A stretch of DNA of 64,000 nucleotides from assembly GCA_028564705.1 (NCBI GenBank), contig JAPXFQ010002701.1:850001-914000 (forward strand), written 5' to 3'. Numbering within the stretch: the stretch's first letter is position 1; the number at the start of each line of letters is the position of its first letter. Position numbers and translations under genes: made by a program. Below the pieces are notes generated by a model, which did not search any database, had not been told where the DNA came from, and saw only the letters and a program-made list of their open reading frames with translations. This DNA comes from Apricaphanius iberus. Taxonomy: Eukaryota; Chordata; Actinopteri; Cyprinodontiformes; Aphaniidae. This document shows positions 11,273 to 23,761 of this stretch, piece by piece.

Positions 11273-14200
11273 ATGGACGACTCGTTGCTGTTTCGTATGA
11301 GTGCATTTTCGGCTCAAGGAGGGAGAAAATACATGGAGGATGTTATCGAGATCAGAATTGAGTACGAGCCGACGGCGTCAACAGACGCAGATTATTCCAA
11401 ATCGCAGAGACATGGAGGAGGGCAGGGGAAAACACAAAGCGGAGCTGCCACACAGATCGTAACAGAGCCACATGGCCTTAGCAGATCGGGTCCATCCACC
11501 GCAGCGTGGGTAGAGAGCTTATCAGATGAGGACATTTGCAGCATCGGTACCCCGCCGGCAGCGAGCGAGAAAGACGCAGCAGAGCATGTGGTTGTTGACA
11601 CACGGAGGTCTGTGGCGTTTTTTGGCGTGTTCGACGGCCACGGGGGCCGAGAAGCGGCGCATTTCGCGAGCGAGCATCTGTGGGATCTGCTGAAGAGGCA
11701 GCGGGGCTTCTGGTCCAAGGATCACAGCGAGGTTTGCGCCGCGCTACGGAAAGGCTTCATCGCCTGCCACCATGCAATGTGGAAGGAGCTGCGTAAGTCC
11801 TCTGGAAATCATTTTTATTTTTATTTCTTTCAATAAGTTCTAGATCACACATCATACGTCTGAGCGTCATAATGTTGTCGCATGGTGCTGGAGCATCACA
11901 CTCATGCTGCTTCATCTGAAGATGGATCAGCAGAATGAACTCAATCAGATTAAAGATTAACTCCATGTTTTTGTTTTCTATTAGGATACATCACATGGCA
12001 AAAAAGCCAAACACTGGACATTTTCACAGGGCAACACCTTTAGAAGATTATTATAAATTTTAGTTTTGTTTAGTAAGCAAACGCCCGAAACGTGTTGCAT
12101 TCTTCTTTTTCTGCCCCATTTACTCTTATACCTCTAAATAAAATCCGGTGGAACCAGTTGCCTTCAGAAGTTACTAGTTTGACCTACATGCAGGAGTTTT
12201 TCGTAGAAACTAGGTCTTTTCAAGAACGTTAATTAGCAAACATGATCGCAGAGACCTTGCTACACACACACACAAAAAAAGAAAAAAAAAGTTGTGGACA
12301 CTTCAGAAAGGAAAGATAAAAGAAAAACTCTGATTTTGAACATCTTAAGGAGCACTATTCAGCCTATCATTTGAAAATGGATAATCTATGGCACAGCTAC
12401 AAAGTTTTTAAAACTCGGTCGTCTACCTGAACTGATGGTCTTGACAAGGGGAGCCGTAAAAAGAGAAGCAGCATCATTTCAGTGGTAACTGAATGAGCGG
12501 TAGAATCTGTTGACAGGATCTTTTATGGTGCTTTCACACACCCCCAACTGTCAGTGTCAAGAGCGACAAGATTACGTGTAAACTGAAGTCTATGGTTGAG
12601 GCCGTCCGTGGCGCGTCAGAGTTTCTGCGGAGCTTTGCGTGCGTTGGCCGCATCAATTTTTCCAGCTTTTCCTGCGTTTCAAGCTTCAACAGCCAGAATA
12701 GCAGGAGTTCACCTAGCTTCAACCAATCAGAGCGTATCACTGTAGTGATGTCACCCGACGTCAACATTGTCTAGCCAACCACGATCCGCTAGTGTTTAAA
12801 ACATCTGACAGAAAAGCTTTGCAAGCTTCATCCTAAAAATGTATTTGTGTCAAACTAGTCGTGTTGTGAGCATTGTTTTTGTGCTGACAAAACGTGCGGG
12901 GTGAACGCACCATTAGTCGTAAGCTCCACAAACCCGCCCCGATTAAAGCAAAAGTGGCAAGAAGACAGCCATTGCTGAGTTTTTGTTTTTTTTGTTAGTT
13001 TTTTTCAACCTGGACCCTATTTATAGCATGCTTTACGTTCATTTACTCGCTCAGACAATTTTGGAGCCCTTCGGTAGAAGTTTATATCACCATCAGCGTA
13101 TATCCAAATAATGGGAGTCAATGAGGGCACGTAAATGAAAGAGGAAACGAAGAAGCACTTCAGAGACGCCCGGAACTCCAAGAGGAATGGTAGTAGGTAT
13201 GAATAACAAACACTTGGTTAAACGGAGGAGTTTTGTTGAAGATATTGCCTTATTTAGAGGCGCCCCATTACGTATTCCCGTTGTATTGATATGTGCTGAC
13301 GCAACTGGATATAAACCTCTCCTGAAGGACTCCCAAGTGCGCCTGCATAATCCATGCTTTAAATGAGGTCCAGATTGAAAAAACAGAATATTCCCATAAA
13401 GAAATTCAATGTGCAGTCCCTCAAAGGCGATCTAGAGAGGACAGAAAACATGTGGTAGAAAATCCTCTGAACAGATTAGACGAAAACTGACCGATTTAGC
13501 ATACACATCAACACACAATTCTCATGGTGAAGACTGGTGGTGGCAGCATTTTTCTTCTTGAAAACTCGTTTGGGACTTTAAAAAAAATATAAGACTGGGA
13601 TGAGGGTTCAATATCCAGCAGCATAACTTCCCTAAATATGCATCCTAAACATGAAAAAGGTTTCAGTTGTATAGAATAGTTTTACCAGGCATTGTGTGTG
13701 TTCACATGGTAGCAATTCTGAGTTTAGCAGAAGCTCAACCTGACTTTTACTTATCTTCAATATTTCCTCTTTTTTTAGTAATTAGCAATTCTTCTTATTA
13801 TTTTCTTTTTGTCTAAAGCGTTCTCTTCAAAGAATCTCCACCCTAGCTGATCTTTGGCAGCAATAATCAGTTACCGTGTTGTTTTCTTGACCCTTTTTTT
13901 TTACCCTTACAGCAGAGTGGCCGAAAACTATAACCGGCCTGCCCAGTACGTCAGGTACCACGGCCAGTGTCATCGTGATCCGTGGAGCTCACATGTACGT
14001 CGCTCACGTAGGAGACTCGGCTGTTGTGGTCGGGGTGAAAGAAGACAACTCTGACATCACGCTCCAGGCGCTTGAAATAACGCAAGACCACAAACCCGAA
14101 CTCCCGAAAGAAAAAGAGAGGATTGAGCGACTGGGCGGCAGGTGAGTGGCAGGCAGAGGTTTGGTGGAAGCGAAATCGCTTTCTGATTGTCCTGCGCGTC

Positions 14201-17200
14201 TTCGTCGTTCTATCAGAGGTGGTTGTTTTGGAACTCTACAAAAGGCTGCCGTTGATGTTTGTGGTTGTCGCGTCTTACTAATCGCAGCGTGATGAAGAAA
14301 TCTGGGGTCAACCGCGTTGTGTGGAAGAGGCCGAGGCTGACTCATAATGGCCCAGTGAGGAGGAGTACTGTCATAGACCAGATCCCTTTCCTCGCAGTGG
14401 CTCGATCCCTCGGTAAGTCCGTCGTTTTTGCTCTTTTCCCATCAACAAAAGTGCCAGTTGAACTCAGTTTGGCTATACTCATCACGTTTTGTGGTCTTTG
14501 GACAGGTGATCTGTGGAGCTATGACTTCTATAGCGGAGAGTTTGTGGTTTCTCCGGAACCTGATACCACCGTGATGACCCTGGATCCCAAACGGCATCGC
14601 TATATCATTCTCGGCAGCGACGGGCTGTGGAATATGATGCCACCCAGGAATGCTGTGAATATGTGCAACAGCCACGACAAAATGGCCGTATGCGGTGCAC
14701 TTTTAATTTACAAATAAAAATACATTAAGATTTAAGTAGCCGAGTTTTCAGTTGAATCTTTTCAGCAACTTTGGGTCTCTCTTTTTCTTTTTAACCATTT
14801 TTTTAAAAAGGGACCAATGGGAATGTCTTGCGCCAGGAGGCTGGGATGTACGGCTCTGCTGTTTTGGAAGGAGCGCATGCTCCGGGCGGACAACACGACC
14901 GTCATCGTTCTAGCCCTGCTGGAGCGTGGGGGCCCGTCCATCCCCATGCACCGGGATGAGATCGTCGTCGACATGGCGACGGGTATGGACCAAATTCCAT
15001 ATCCTGGAACTCCGTATAACACATGCGAGATCCAAAAGGTCAGAGTTCTTTTTTTCTTTTTTTAAAAATAATGTACAGTTAGCTCAAACAAGATCAGACC
15101 CCAAAATTTAATTTTTTTTATGCAGAGCTCCTGCTCCTGTGGTGGAAAAAGAAAAAAAATCTGTACATATTCATGCGTTTGTTCTTGTTTTCTGTTTTCC
15201 TTTGATGCATTTTCAGCCCATTTAACAGTCCGTTCATGACTTCCTCCAGTTAAACTATGCAACGTTGTAGATGCCATAAGCTGCTGATCAAAGATAACAA
15301 CAGCAGCCATTCAGATGAAGGAGGCTCATCCTTCTTTGTTTTCGGGGCCAACAGGCGGAGCATGAGGAAGGCATGTTTTATGAAGAAGATGAGATATATG
15401 ACGAAGAACATGAGGGATGGACATGCCTGGATTGGTAGTGAGGTGACTGTTCAGCAATAAAAAATGTGTTCAATGATCAGTACTAATGTCAACTAATCTA
15501 TGAACTCAACATTTTACATGCGTTCTGTTTAGTCTGCCAGCAAATTTGAAACCAATTTAATAGAATTACTTAGAACTATCCTGATTGGTGGTACCGGCTT
15601 TGAACATTGGTATAAAACATTCTATATTTAAAGAACTGTAGAGCTGAGATCTTGATCTGTGCCCAGAATACAACAATCATTCTTAACAGCTTGCCTGGTT
15701 CATACAATTTTTTTTCATCTCTTTAGACTAAAAACCTTTTTTCTATCATATTTTCCTACTGTTTCAGTCACTATAAGGTTAAATTCATTTTTCACCTTAT
15801 TTCAAGTCCATATTTTCAATTCCCCATAAAGAACATTCAACCTAGATCAATAGCTATATTTAAATATTTTGTATTCCAACAGTTCATTCTTTAAGGTTGT
15901 TTATACTGTTATTTATTCAGTGTAGTGTGTCCCATTTTCGTTCTTATTTTAAATAAAATGAATTGGGAGAAATCTGTTGAAGTTATATGTAACGCCCTTT
16001 GTGACCACGATTTGGAACATTTTGTCACGTTAAAATCACAAGCCTCAGTGTATTTTGTTGGGTTTTATTATGAGCGCACAGATTTTTAAAAACATTTGCT
16101 TTGAGGTCAAAATCCAACATCATTATTGCTGTTATGGCCGGTAATCTATGTTTTCCGATTTCATAAATATTTCCCTAGCATTTTGACGCTGTGAAAAATT
16201 AACGCACTTCTGATATTGCTTTTTTGCGTTTCACCTCAGTGAAATACCCCACACTCCTGCGTTGCGTCACTATAGCTGTCATGTTGCCTGAACAAAAATC
16301 ACCTTGTGAAACACAAAAACCCAAACCGCAACAGGACGGTCAGTTATTAGTTTTTTACTTATCAATGACAGCTGATGCGGATGATACCGTGCATACCTAG
16401 ATGTTATATGATGGTCCAACATATTTGGCTTATAATCAAAATACTGTGCTATGACTTTATATCTGGTGTTCCTCAGTCAATCACGGCTAAAGGGGTTCTA
16501 GAACTCAAAACGGCATTCTGTTTGTTGTTGAAAACTGTCAGCTTGAGATGCAAAATGTACCATGCCAGAAAACGGCTATTTCTGACCTGCTTTCCTACGA
16601 AAATTGTTGTGTGCCGACGCTAGCCCGAGTTACTTTTACTTTTTCCTTTGTGGATCAGAGGAAAACTGCTATACACATAGAGTCGCTGGGGTAAACGAAC
16701 CAATCAGCACACAGCTCATTTAATATTCATGGCGGAGTGTGAGGGGGAAACAAGTCTTTCTGTTGTTGGGCTTTCTATGATAGGGCTGTATTTGGCAATT
16801 TTTCAGGTTTGCTGGACCATTTTCAGTTTCGTTCCCAATTATCAAAAACTTTCTAGAAGGCTTTTAGAGTATGTCTTTTATAGTCCCCCCCCATTAAAGT
16901 AGCTCAGTTAGTTTAATTGAGAGTGAATTATTTTAGCTTAACTTTTCAGGTCTTATCTCAAATTCTCAATTGCATTAAAATCAGGACCTTAACTTAGCAT
17001 TTTCAGTATCCTAAATTCCAAACCTTTCCATTGTAGTATGGCTGTATGTTTAAAAGATCTGTAGGGGAATGACTACCATAGCCTCAAGTCGTAAGCTCAT
17101 AATGGTTTTTTTTGTTTGACAACCGTCCGTAATTTCGTTCCATCCGTCTTCCCTTAAACTATAATTAAATTATAATTCATCTTTGTGTCCTTGCTTCAAA

Positions 17201-18067
17201 AAAAGCCTCTCCGTATCATTATACTTCCACCACCATGTTTCACCTTGGGAATGCTGTTGGTTCTTCTCCATACATATTGTTTCGCATGATGGCCACACAT
17301 TTGCTTTGTCGACAGATAGTCCCAACCTTGGTTGTAAATGTCTGGAGCTCCTCTCCCCTACTGCTTGGATTAATGTTCTGCTTGCCTGGCTTGTCAGTTT
17401 CGTTGGGCGGCCATGTCTTTCTTTTTTTCCCATTAGCACATTGACTTTTATTTTTTTCACTACACACTACCTTTTGTTGGTCTATCAAAAAGTCCCAATA
17501 AAAGACTGAGGCTTGGTGGTGACAAAATGAGAAAAGGTTCAAGTGGTATGAATAATCTAAAAGCTCTGTGAAATAAACAACGGTAGAAAAGTTAAAAAAT
17601 AATGAACTCTTTCTCTTCTGAGACTAAGCTGGGTCTGCTTTGCTTGTTTACAGCCAAGTGGTCCGTTGGAAGCCCCCTCCCCATTTACAGAAAGCCCCCG
17701 AACACTGGAACAGGCCTTTGGAATGTACGAGGCAGCTTTCTGCGCAACCACGCAACTCTTACCCGTCGTTGCCGAATCAGCGCTGCGCCCGGCAAACGAT
17801 TCGGCGGCTGTTTTCGAAAAGCAAGACTCTTCCAGCACCCAGATGGACTGCGATGATTCTGCCCCTCCTTCAAAAAAGCTCCGCCGAGCCTCTCCCAGAC
17901 ACCCTGAACTTAAATGCCCTACATCTCCCAGCAAAAGTTGCTCGCAAAAGAAACTCCCCGGGAAAATGGACAGCGAACAATCTCTTGAGTCGACCGATGC
18001 AGGATCGGGCCCGTCTGAGGACGGCGGCATTCTGCCTCAGCACACTTCTGCCCTGTGTGTGTGCTAA
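11273..18067 (+). CDS. ppm1d: Protein phosphatase 1D (Wip1), six exons
   Basis: Metal-dependent PP2C-family Ser/Thr phosphatase of the nucleus. In vertebrates it shuts off the p53/ATM/p38 DNA-damage response. Exons: 11273-11792, 13913-14141, 14288-14412, 14506-14687, 14811-15038 and 17654-18067. All introns have GT-AG ends and every phase matches, giving 565 aa (human about 605). Visible motifs: [10 protein letters not shown] near residue 16; [11 protein letters not shown] with the metal aspartate D121; HVGDSAVV with D208; the basic B-loop ([20 protein letters not shown]) at about 253-272; [24 protein letters not shown] with D330; and RMLRADNTT with D379. The C-terminal tail is poorly conserved but has a basic nuclear-localisation-like KKLRR and ends in CVC, exactly like mammalian PPM1D. 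The start is the only ATG that gives this family N terminus. Introns 1 and 5 carry transposons. Confidence 0.96.
12526..12912. mobile_element. Harbinger-like MITE in ppm1d intron 1
   Basis: The ends form terminal inverted repeats. The left end starts TGGTGCTTTCACACACCCC; the right end, reverse-complemented, starts TGGTGCGTTCACCCCGC. The element is flanked by TTA on both sides (12523-12525 and 12913-12915), the usual three-base target duplication of PIF/Harbinger elements. No transposase is present. A related copy, interrupted by another insertion, lies at 38.1-39.5 kb in tbx2 intron 1. Confidence 0.75.
15355..15461 (+). CDS. Candidate alternative terminal exon of ppm1d
   Basis: An acceptor (pyrimidine-rich tract, then CCAACAG ending at 15354) opens a frame in exactly the phase left by ppm1d exon 5 (phase 0). 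It encodes 27 residues, starting [20 protein letters not shown] and ending WTCLDW, then TAG at 15436-15438. An AATAAA poly(A) signal follows at 15456-15461. The product would be a phosphatase of about 455 aa with a short acidic tail replacing the long C terminus. Human PPM1D is known to have a short isoform made by an alternative last exon, so the architecture has precedent. A GT at 15435 could also act as a donor. That would make this an internal exon, but joining it to exon 6 shifts the frame away from the CVC ending. The exon is inferred; no transcript is available. Confidence 0.45.
15990..17560 (-). mobile_element. Degraded Tc1/mariner-like transposon in ppm1d intron 5
   Basis: The left end (about 16018-16070) and the right end (about 17480-17545) are inverted copies. 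The left reads CATTTTGTCACGTTAAAATC; the right, reversed, reads CATTTTGTCACCACCAAGCC, and both continue into a block including CCTCAGT. Between them, the minus strand at about 17170-17460 encodes transposase debris: a [15 protein letters not shown] segment like the helix-turn-helix linker of Tc1 transposases, then the end of the enzyme with the pattern [16 protein letters not shown] in a shifted frame (the usual family sequence is a variant of VKHGGGSIM). The frame is broken and most of the catalytic domain is gone. Confidence 0.7.
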
Positions 18068-19270
18068 ACCCCGGCTCGATCGGCGCAGCGTTTCTTAGAT
18101 GTATACTTTTATACAAAGTCTTTATTTGTGTGTTAATATGTAAGATAGAGGTATTGTAAAGGTGTTGATTTTGGTTTATTTTTCCATTTTTGTTTTTTTC
18201 CCCTGCCCATCCTTTCAAAGTAAAGTTGCTGAATTCTTGTTTTCCTACTTTTAAATATGTACAGTAAAACTGTATATTTTAAAGAAAATGCATTAATTTA
18301 AAGTGATTTAAGTTTTAACAGAATCTTGACTTCCTTTTTTACATAAAAAAAACTATTTTAGATTAATTTCATTCAAGGAACAGGTGTAGTGTTTGATTGG
18401 CAGTGGGTTATAATTCAGATCAGCTGTTGGAATTCATGAAATGTTGTCATTTTGATACCTGGATGAGGCAACCAATCATTCACAGCACAAGCAGTGGTCT
18501 AAATTAAAATTAGCTTTATGTATATTTATTACCGGTTATGAGCACATTTTAGTTTTTTGTCAGCTATGTAATTGTTTTGCATTGTAAAGAATGGTCAGAA
18601 AGCAGCATTGCACATATGCTTCAGCACCATTTCTCCACTTGTTTGCCATTTGTAGCATTCCAAGCGCCTTCATTTCGTCCTTATTTGTCATCTGGGTTTA
18701 GAAATGATTTTTTTTTCACCTACACTCTGGACCTCACTAAAACCTAATCTGTTTAAGTTATAGAGGCAGGAATAGATGTCGCTCTCATCCCCTTTATTAT
18801 ATAAGCAAATATCAGTTACTGTTAACATACATCACACTACTGCAGCTCTGTTTCCTTTGCTTTTGTTGTTTTGGGTATCCATTGCTTTTCAGATGATACG
18901 ACACCTAATAGCTCATGTAACTTGTGTTAGTACGGCAGCTTAGTTACTAAGCTAAATATGTTTTTTGCCTTTTGTTTTCCATAAAATGTCATTGTTGCCT
19001 TTGCAAAAATGAGTGAGGTACTTTGTGTCTTTGTATCTAAGATCCAAAATCAGGTAGTGGAGTATATCTCAGCCATTCATGTGCATCCTTCTACTGCAAC
19101 ACACCCAGCCTGCTCATTGTGCTTAATATGGTTCAGTTTCTTAAAGTTTTTTTTCTTTTTCTTAGTACAGTCAGTGAATATGCAACATTGGTTCCATTTA
19201 TAGTACTATAATATGCAACGTGTGAAAAATTTACAGGAGTGTGGCATGCTCAGATTTATGCTGTAGTTTG

Positions 19271-19303
<33 letters not shown>

Positions 19304-19490
19304 ATGGGGTCTAATGAATGTAAACGAGCATGTTAATGGGTGTGTTTTGTCAATACCGATACTTTGGTCACACGTCATGTTTACTCGCGTGGATTTTCAT
19401 GTTTACAGTATACGTTGCATACTTTCAAAGTGATGATTTAAAAGAAATGTCTGTGTTGTAATAAAACACTTGTTTTGGGGGTTTTTTTTT
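18068..19490 (+). other. Probable ppm1d 3' UTR
   Basis: After the ppm1d stop codon an AT-rich non-coding stretch runs to a clear AATAAA at 19460-19465, followed by a T/G-rich segment. That is a plausible cleavage and polyadenylation site, giving a 3' UTR of about 1.4 kb. It includes a GT microsatellite. Earlier or later sites cannot be excluded. Confidence 0.5.
19274..19303. repeat. (GT)n microsatellite
   Basis: About fifteen uninterrupted GT units inside the presumed ppm1d 3' UTR. Confidence 0.95.
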
Positions 19491-21227
19491 TTAAAGCCAC
19501 GTCTTGTATTATAAGTAAGAAATCGAAACCTGTACAGCCGTCATCTATTTTTAATGTACATACATTTTAATTGTGATGCTCTGGCTCAATTGGGGATAAG
19601 AAGACTGCACTTTATTTATCATTTCATAAGAACCTTTGTCCATAAAACCCGATACTGGTTGAAACAAAGCTGTTGGATGAAGTGTTGCCTATTTCCAGCA
19701 GATGGCAGCAAAGTACAGCTAATTGTCTTGAGTCAAACGGGTCTTTCTGCTTTGAATAACAAAATTAAAACTGAAATTCAAAACAAATAGCTTTGGAATG
19801 CCCTATTATTATTTTTAAGTTACTTTCGACAAACACTTTCAAATTTTATTTTTAAGGTATTTTTTTAACCCAATGTCCTAAAAAGTATTTTTTAGTGGTA
19901 GGCTACTGTTCTCAGGTGTTTGTTTTTTTTGTCTGCGTCTCGAGACCGCCATGTACTTTACCGCACGTAACGACAAAAAACGTCTATGTGTTCTGCTGGA
20001 ATTTGAGATAAACCACTGTAAGGTTAAACATAATTATGAGGTGGAAAAAACCCACACATGGTTTTAAAAATATTAAAATGTTTACAACCTCCTACTTTTC
20101 TACCCCTTCACAAAGTTCATTGTGCATTCTGTAGCAATCTGTGGGCAATTAGTTTTCTTCTAGATTTAATTTTTATTTTTTGGGTAAGAATTAGTTAAGA
20201 ATGACACATTTGAGACAGAAAGTAGCCTACAATAAGTTGACATTTTTGAAATACTTTCCTGTTTTCACCCCTTGTTTGGAAAAAAAATCACAGAAAATCA
20301 CAGCTGCACATTCAAATTACACCATCAGGTCTTGATTCCAGGAGAATGTGCAGCAGCTGGGAGAACAAAGTTACATTTTTCCAACATTATAAAACAAAAT
20401 GTCACTGTTGAAAAAGATTATATATGCCTTAAAAGTGTATCTTACATAAATGTTATTTTGTCTACACAATCTCTGGTTCTGGCTGTACAAAAAAACGTAA
20501 TCATAGCAGCACTTTAAATATTTCATAGATTGTCAGCCCAGCATCTGTCAACTTGCCAAACATGCAATATTCCCCTCTCACTGCAGACTGTCTGTCACCT
20601 CATATTAACCAATGAAGCTTAAAAAGTGACCACCTTCTCTCCTTAACCTTCCCATCTTTTGAGGAATGAATGTCATTGCAGCCAGATGAAGAGTTTGGAT
20701 TAAAGATTTGGCATGCCACCAACTCATAACAGCACAGTGCACCATTAATGACACTACAAATAAATACAAAACAAAACTGAAATAAATTATTTTCTTTTTT
20801 TACAGCAGTATATCACAGTTCTTTGATTTTCCTACAAAAGCATTGAAAATTAACTAAAAATTTGAAGCATAAAATAGATAATATCATAAATATGCACACT
20901 GGTTAAAGTGACTGTGTAAATTCAACAAAGGTCCAGCCAGTTCTTGCTAATAGTTTCGTATTATGTGAAACGTTAATCACCTGAGAGTAGTAACTTTCTC
21001 AGTGATAGTACTAAAAACAAAACAAAAAACCCACTTGTGTCTGGAAGGTCCATTTGCTGGTTAATTAGTATTCCTGGCTACCATTACAGCCTTGAAGCAA
21101 AAGAACACTCCAAATATATCATGGGATGAATTTATTTTTAAAAATCTCTAATAACTGAACATTCCTTGGAGTTCAGTTAAATCTATCATTAAGAAAATAA
21201 ATGAATTTGACACGTTTAAATCTGGTC
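19491..21227. other. Gene-free stretch downstream of ppm1d
   Basis: No exon or transposon recognised. The segment 20520-20760 has less low-complexity sequence than its flanks and could be a non-coding regulatory remnant, but nothing in it is diagnostic. Confidence 0.35.
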
Positions 21228-21230
21228 TAA

Positions 21231-22042
21231 CTGTGTACTGTGTCCACACCAAAAGCGTCAAAACGCGCCACATGCCCCCAGCTGGATGCTTGAACATTCG
21301 CACCTTGAAGTGTGTACAACGCGAACTGGTCGCGCTTCAAATATTGTATTTTCACGCGCGAACTGGCCTTCAGCGGAGCTGGAGCTACAGTGCAGCTGGC
21401 GGTGGATTATCGACCGAGCTGATGGAGGACAGAGTGGATTACGTGTTCGGCCTGGCCTCCGGTAGTCCTGGGACCGCTGCACTGGGGGTTTGGTGAGCTA
21501 CGGATACGTGGTGCGGGAGCTGCTTCCAGGAAACCAGGGGAGGAGGCAGTTTCAAGGCTCAGTTCTAGGCCGAGAGGTGCATTCCTGTCTAAATAGTTTT
21601 TTTTCTTCTTTTTTTCTGTCTCTGTATTGAAAACTGCTTGTGTCATGTAGCTCGGGGTGATTAGCCACGGTGTTTATCATTATTTCCCCCATGTCCTGAT
21701 GAGGCTGTGACTCCATGACAGTCAACGAATCACTGAAACTCTGTCCCCTGATTGGTTGTCGCAGCGCGATTTGACGCTGGAGTTCAGATTTTTCCAAATT
21801 GAGCGGTAGACGCCATGAGCGCGAATGCACAAAATGCACCACATAAAATGCAGCGCGAATTTTCCATCGAATCTGTAGCGCGAATTGTTCGCGCAAATCA
21901 GGCAGAAAAGCTTTTTCGCAACGCAAATCTGCTTCTGAAGTGTCGCGGGACACCAAGTCGCACTTCATCGCGCTCCTCCATTGATTTTACATGTAAACCT
22001 GAAGCTCTAGTCGCTCCTATCGCGTTTGGTCTGGACACACAG
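21231..22042. mobile_element. Harbinger-like non-autonomous DNA transposon
   Basis: The terminal inverted repeats match: the left end contains CTGTGTCCACACCAAAAGCG, and the right end, reverse-complemented, reads CTGTGTGTCCAGACCAAACG. TAA flanks both sides (21228-21230 and 22043-22045), which fits the three-base target duplication of PIF/Harbinger elements. The interior is rich in CGCG and GCGCGAA motifs and has no transposase frame. Length about 0.8 kb. Confidence 0.7.
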
Positions 22043-22084
22043 TAAGGCATAAATCACCATAATTCCGTTGATTTTCCATGACGG

Positions 22085-22395
22085 GAGGACCATGGCGCAT
22101 GTGGTAGGAATTAGTCCTGTAATCAGCGGGTTGCCGTTGTTCAAATCCCCGCTCCGTCCATCATGGTCGTTGTGTCCTTGGGCAAGACACTTACCTGTTG
22201 CCTGCTGGTGGTGGTCAGAGGGCCTGGTGGCATCTGTGTGTAAGGCAGCCTCACTTCCATCAGTGTGTCCCAGGGCAGCTGCGGCTACAATATAGATGCT
22301 TACCAGCGTGTGATTGGTGTGTGAATGGGTGATTGATTGAATGTAGTGTGTTGCACTTTATGGTCCTCTGACTGAAAAAGCGCTACACAAATGCA
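22085..22395 (+). mobile_element. tRNA-derived SINE
   Basis: The head has a tRNA-like A-box region (GTGGTAGGAATTAGTCCTG) and B-box (GTTCAAATCCC), spaced as in pol III promoters. A central CCTTGGGCAAGACACTTACC block and a LINE-like tail (AAAGCGCTACACAAATG) follow. This is the usual make-up of fish SINEs. It is not a functional tRNA gene, because the acceptor stem and anticodon arm do not fold consistently. Confidence 0.7.
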
Positions 22396-23516
22396 TGCCA
22401 TTCACCATTTTCCATGTCATGTAAAGAAGTGTCAGTGTTGTTGGCTTGAATACACCAACATTGTAACCCCATTTATCTCTATAGCTGCGTTAACTATCAA
22501 AATTCAGGGTAATTTTACCAGAATCTCCCGGTATGTGCATGTCTCCCCTGGGATGGCCAACAGGGTCGTTTTCGGGGCTGTTTCAGGGACCAACCGAGTT
22601 CCAGCCTTGCTGAACCTGAAAATGGCCCAGTGGTGTCATAGAAAAGGAGTAAATGTCACCTAAGAACAGGCTTTGTAAAATTGGAAGAGATACTGGCGAA
22701 TTAGTTTATGAAAACATATGAAACAGAACGGTAGCAAGATATCGAATAGAAGCAACAATCCCTGCATCTTTATCTTCAATCTCTTTTTATTCTACTACTT
22801 CTTGGGACCCCTTTCAGCACTGATCAGTAATGCCACTCAGTGCCGAAACAGTCGTGATTTGTGTACGTCTTAGCAAAGTCCTTAAAAGGCCTATTTTGTA
22901 TGGAAAGACGATTTACCCAACCATAAAAATATTTAGTTAAATTACCCTGAAGTTCCGTATTAATCTGGCAAAGTTTAGAAAGCCACACTGTCGTTCCTAA
23001 AATGTTTTAAATTACTTTACCATATGTAAACTTATGAATCATGAAGAAAGACATAAAAAGTATCTCTTTTGTTATGATGGCATTTAGCGAGAAAAAACAA
23101 ACACTTTTTGGTAATCCTTACTCACCCAAAGACAGAAAAAAGGTATATTTTACACAGTATCAATCAATCAATAAAAGTATGTAAATATCTGGCTATATCT
23201 GGATAGGTTTATAGTCTGTCTGTCCGTCCATCCATCAATCCATCCCTATATCAATTATCTCTGCAGGGTCATAAGGGTGCTGTCAACTATTATCAGCAAT
23301 CTTATAAGAAGTAAACCATCATACTTTTTAATATATGTAATATGTTTATAATGTCTGTCTTTTCTGGGAGCAGCTGAACTGACTGAGAAAAGACAATTTA
23401 AGTGGTGATCACTGAATCCATTTTATCCTGGGCCAGGACTCTGGTTTCACAACACTGCAATTAATGCACCTCCACATTATGGCCAGATGAGCTTCAAAAG
23501 TAACAGATCATTTAAT
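22396..23516. other. Gene-free spacer between two SINEs
   Basis: AT-rich, with no coding signal. Contains a small imperfect run of CCAT/CAAT tetramers near 23220-23245. Confidence 0.4.
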
Positions 23517-23761
23517 TGTAAATGGACTGAACTTATATAGCACTTTTCTAGTCTTACTGACCATTCAAAGCGCTTTACATTGAAGCCACATTCACCCTTT
23601 CACACTCACATTCATACACCGAAAGCAAACATGTAGGACGATGTAGAATTTGGGGGTTAAGCGCAGGGGCACATTGACATGTGACCGGAGGAAGCTGGAA
23701 TCGAACCTACGACCCTCCGATTGCAAGCCAACTACTCTTCCATTGAGCCACAGTAGCGCAC
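23517..23761 (-). mobile_element. tRNA-derived SINE, minus strand
   Basis: On the minus strand the head reads GTGGCTCAATGGAAGAG (A-box region) followed by GTAGGTTCGATTCC (B-box). A body with CACATGTCAATGTGCCCCTG and a tail with AAAGTGCTATATAAGTTCAG follow. It has the same general architecture as the copy at 22.1-22.4 kb but belongs to a different family and lies in the opposite orientation. Confidence 0.75.

Noticed and set aside
15257..15460. 67-codon frame [10 protein letters not shown]...
   Set aside because: The methionine/lysine-rich reading is the shifted frame over the candidate acidic exon. Only the acidic frame joins exon 5 in phase.
17640..18098. 152-codon frame overlapping ppm1d exon 6
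   Set aside because: It is out of phase with exon 5 and does not give the conserved CVC end. The 17654-18067 frame does.
22085..22180. Possible tRNA gene
   Set aside because: A- and B-box-like motifs are present, but the cloverleaf does not close and a SINE body follows.
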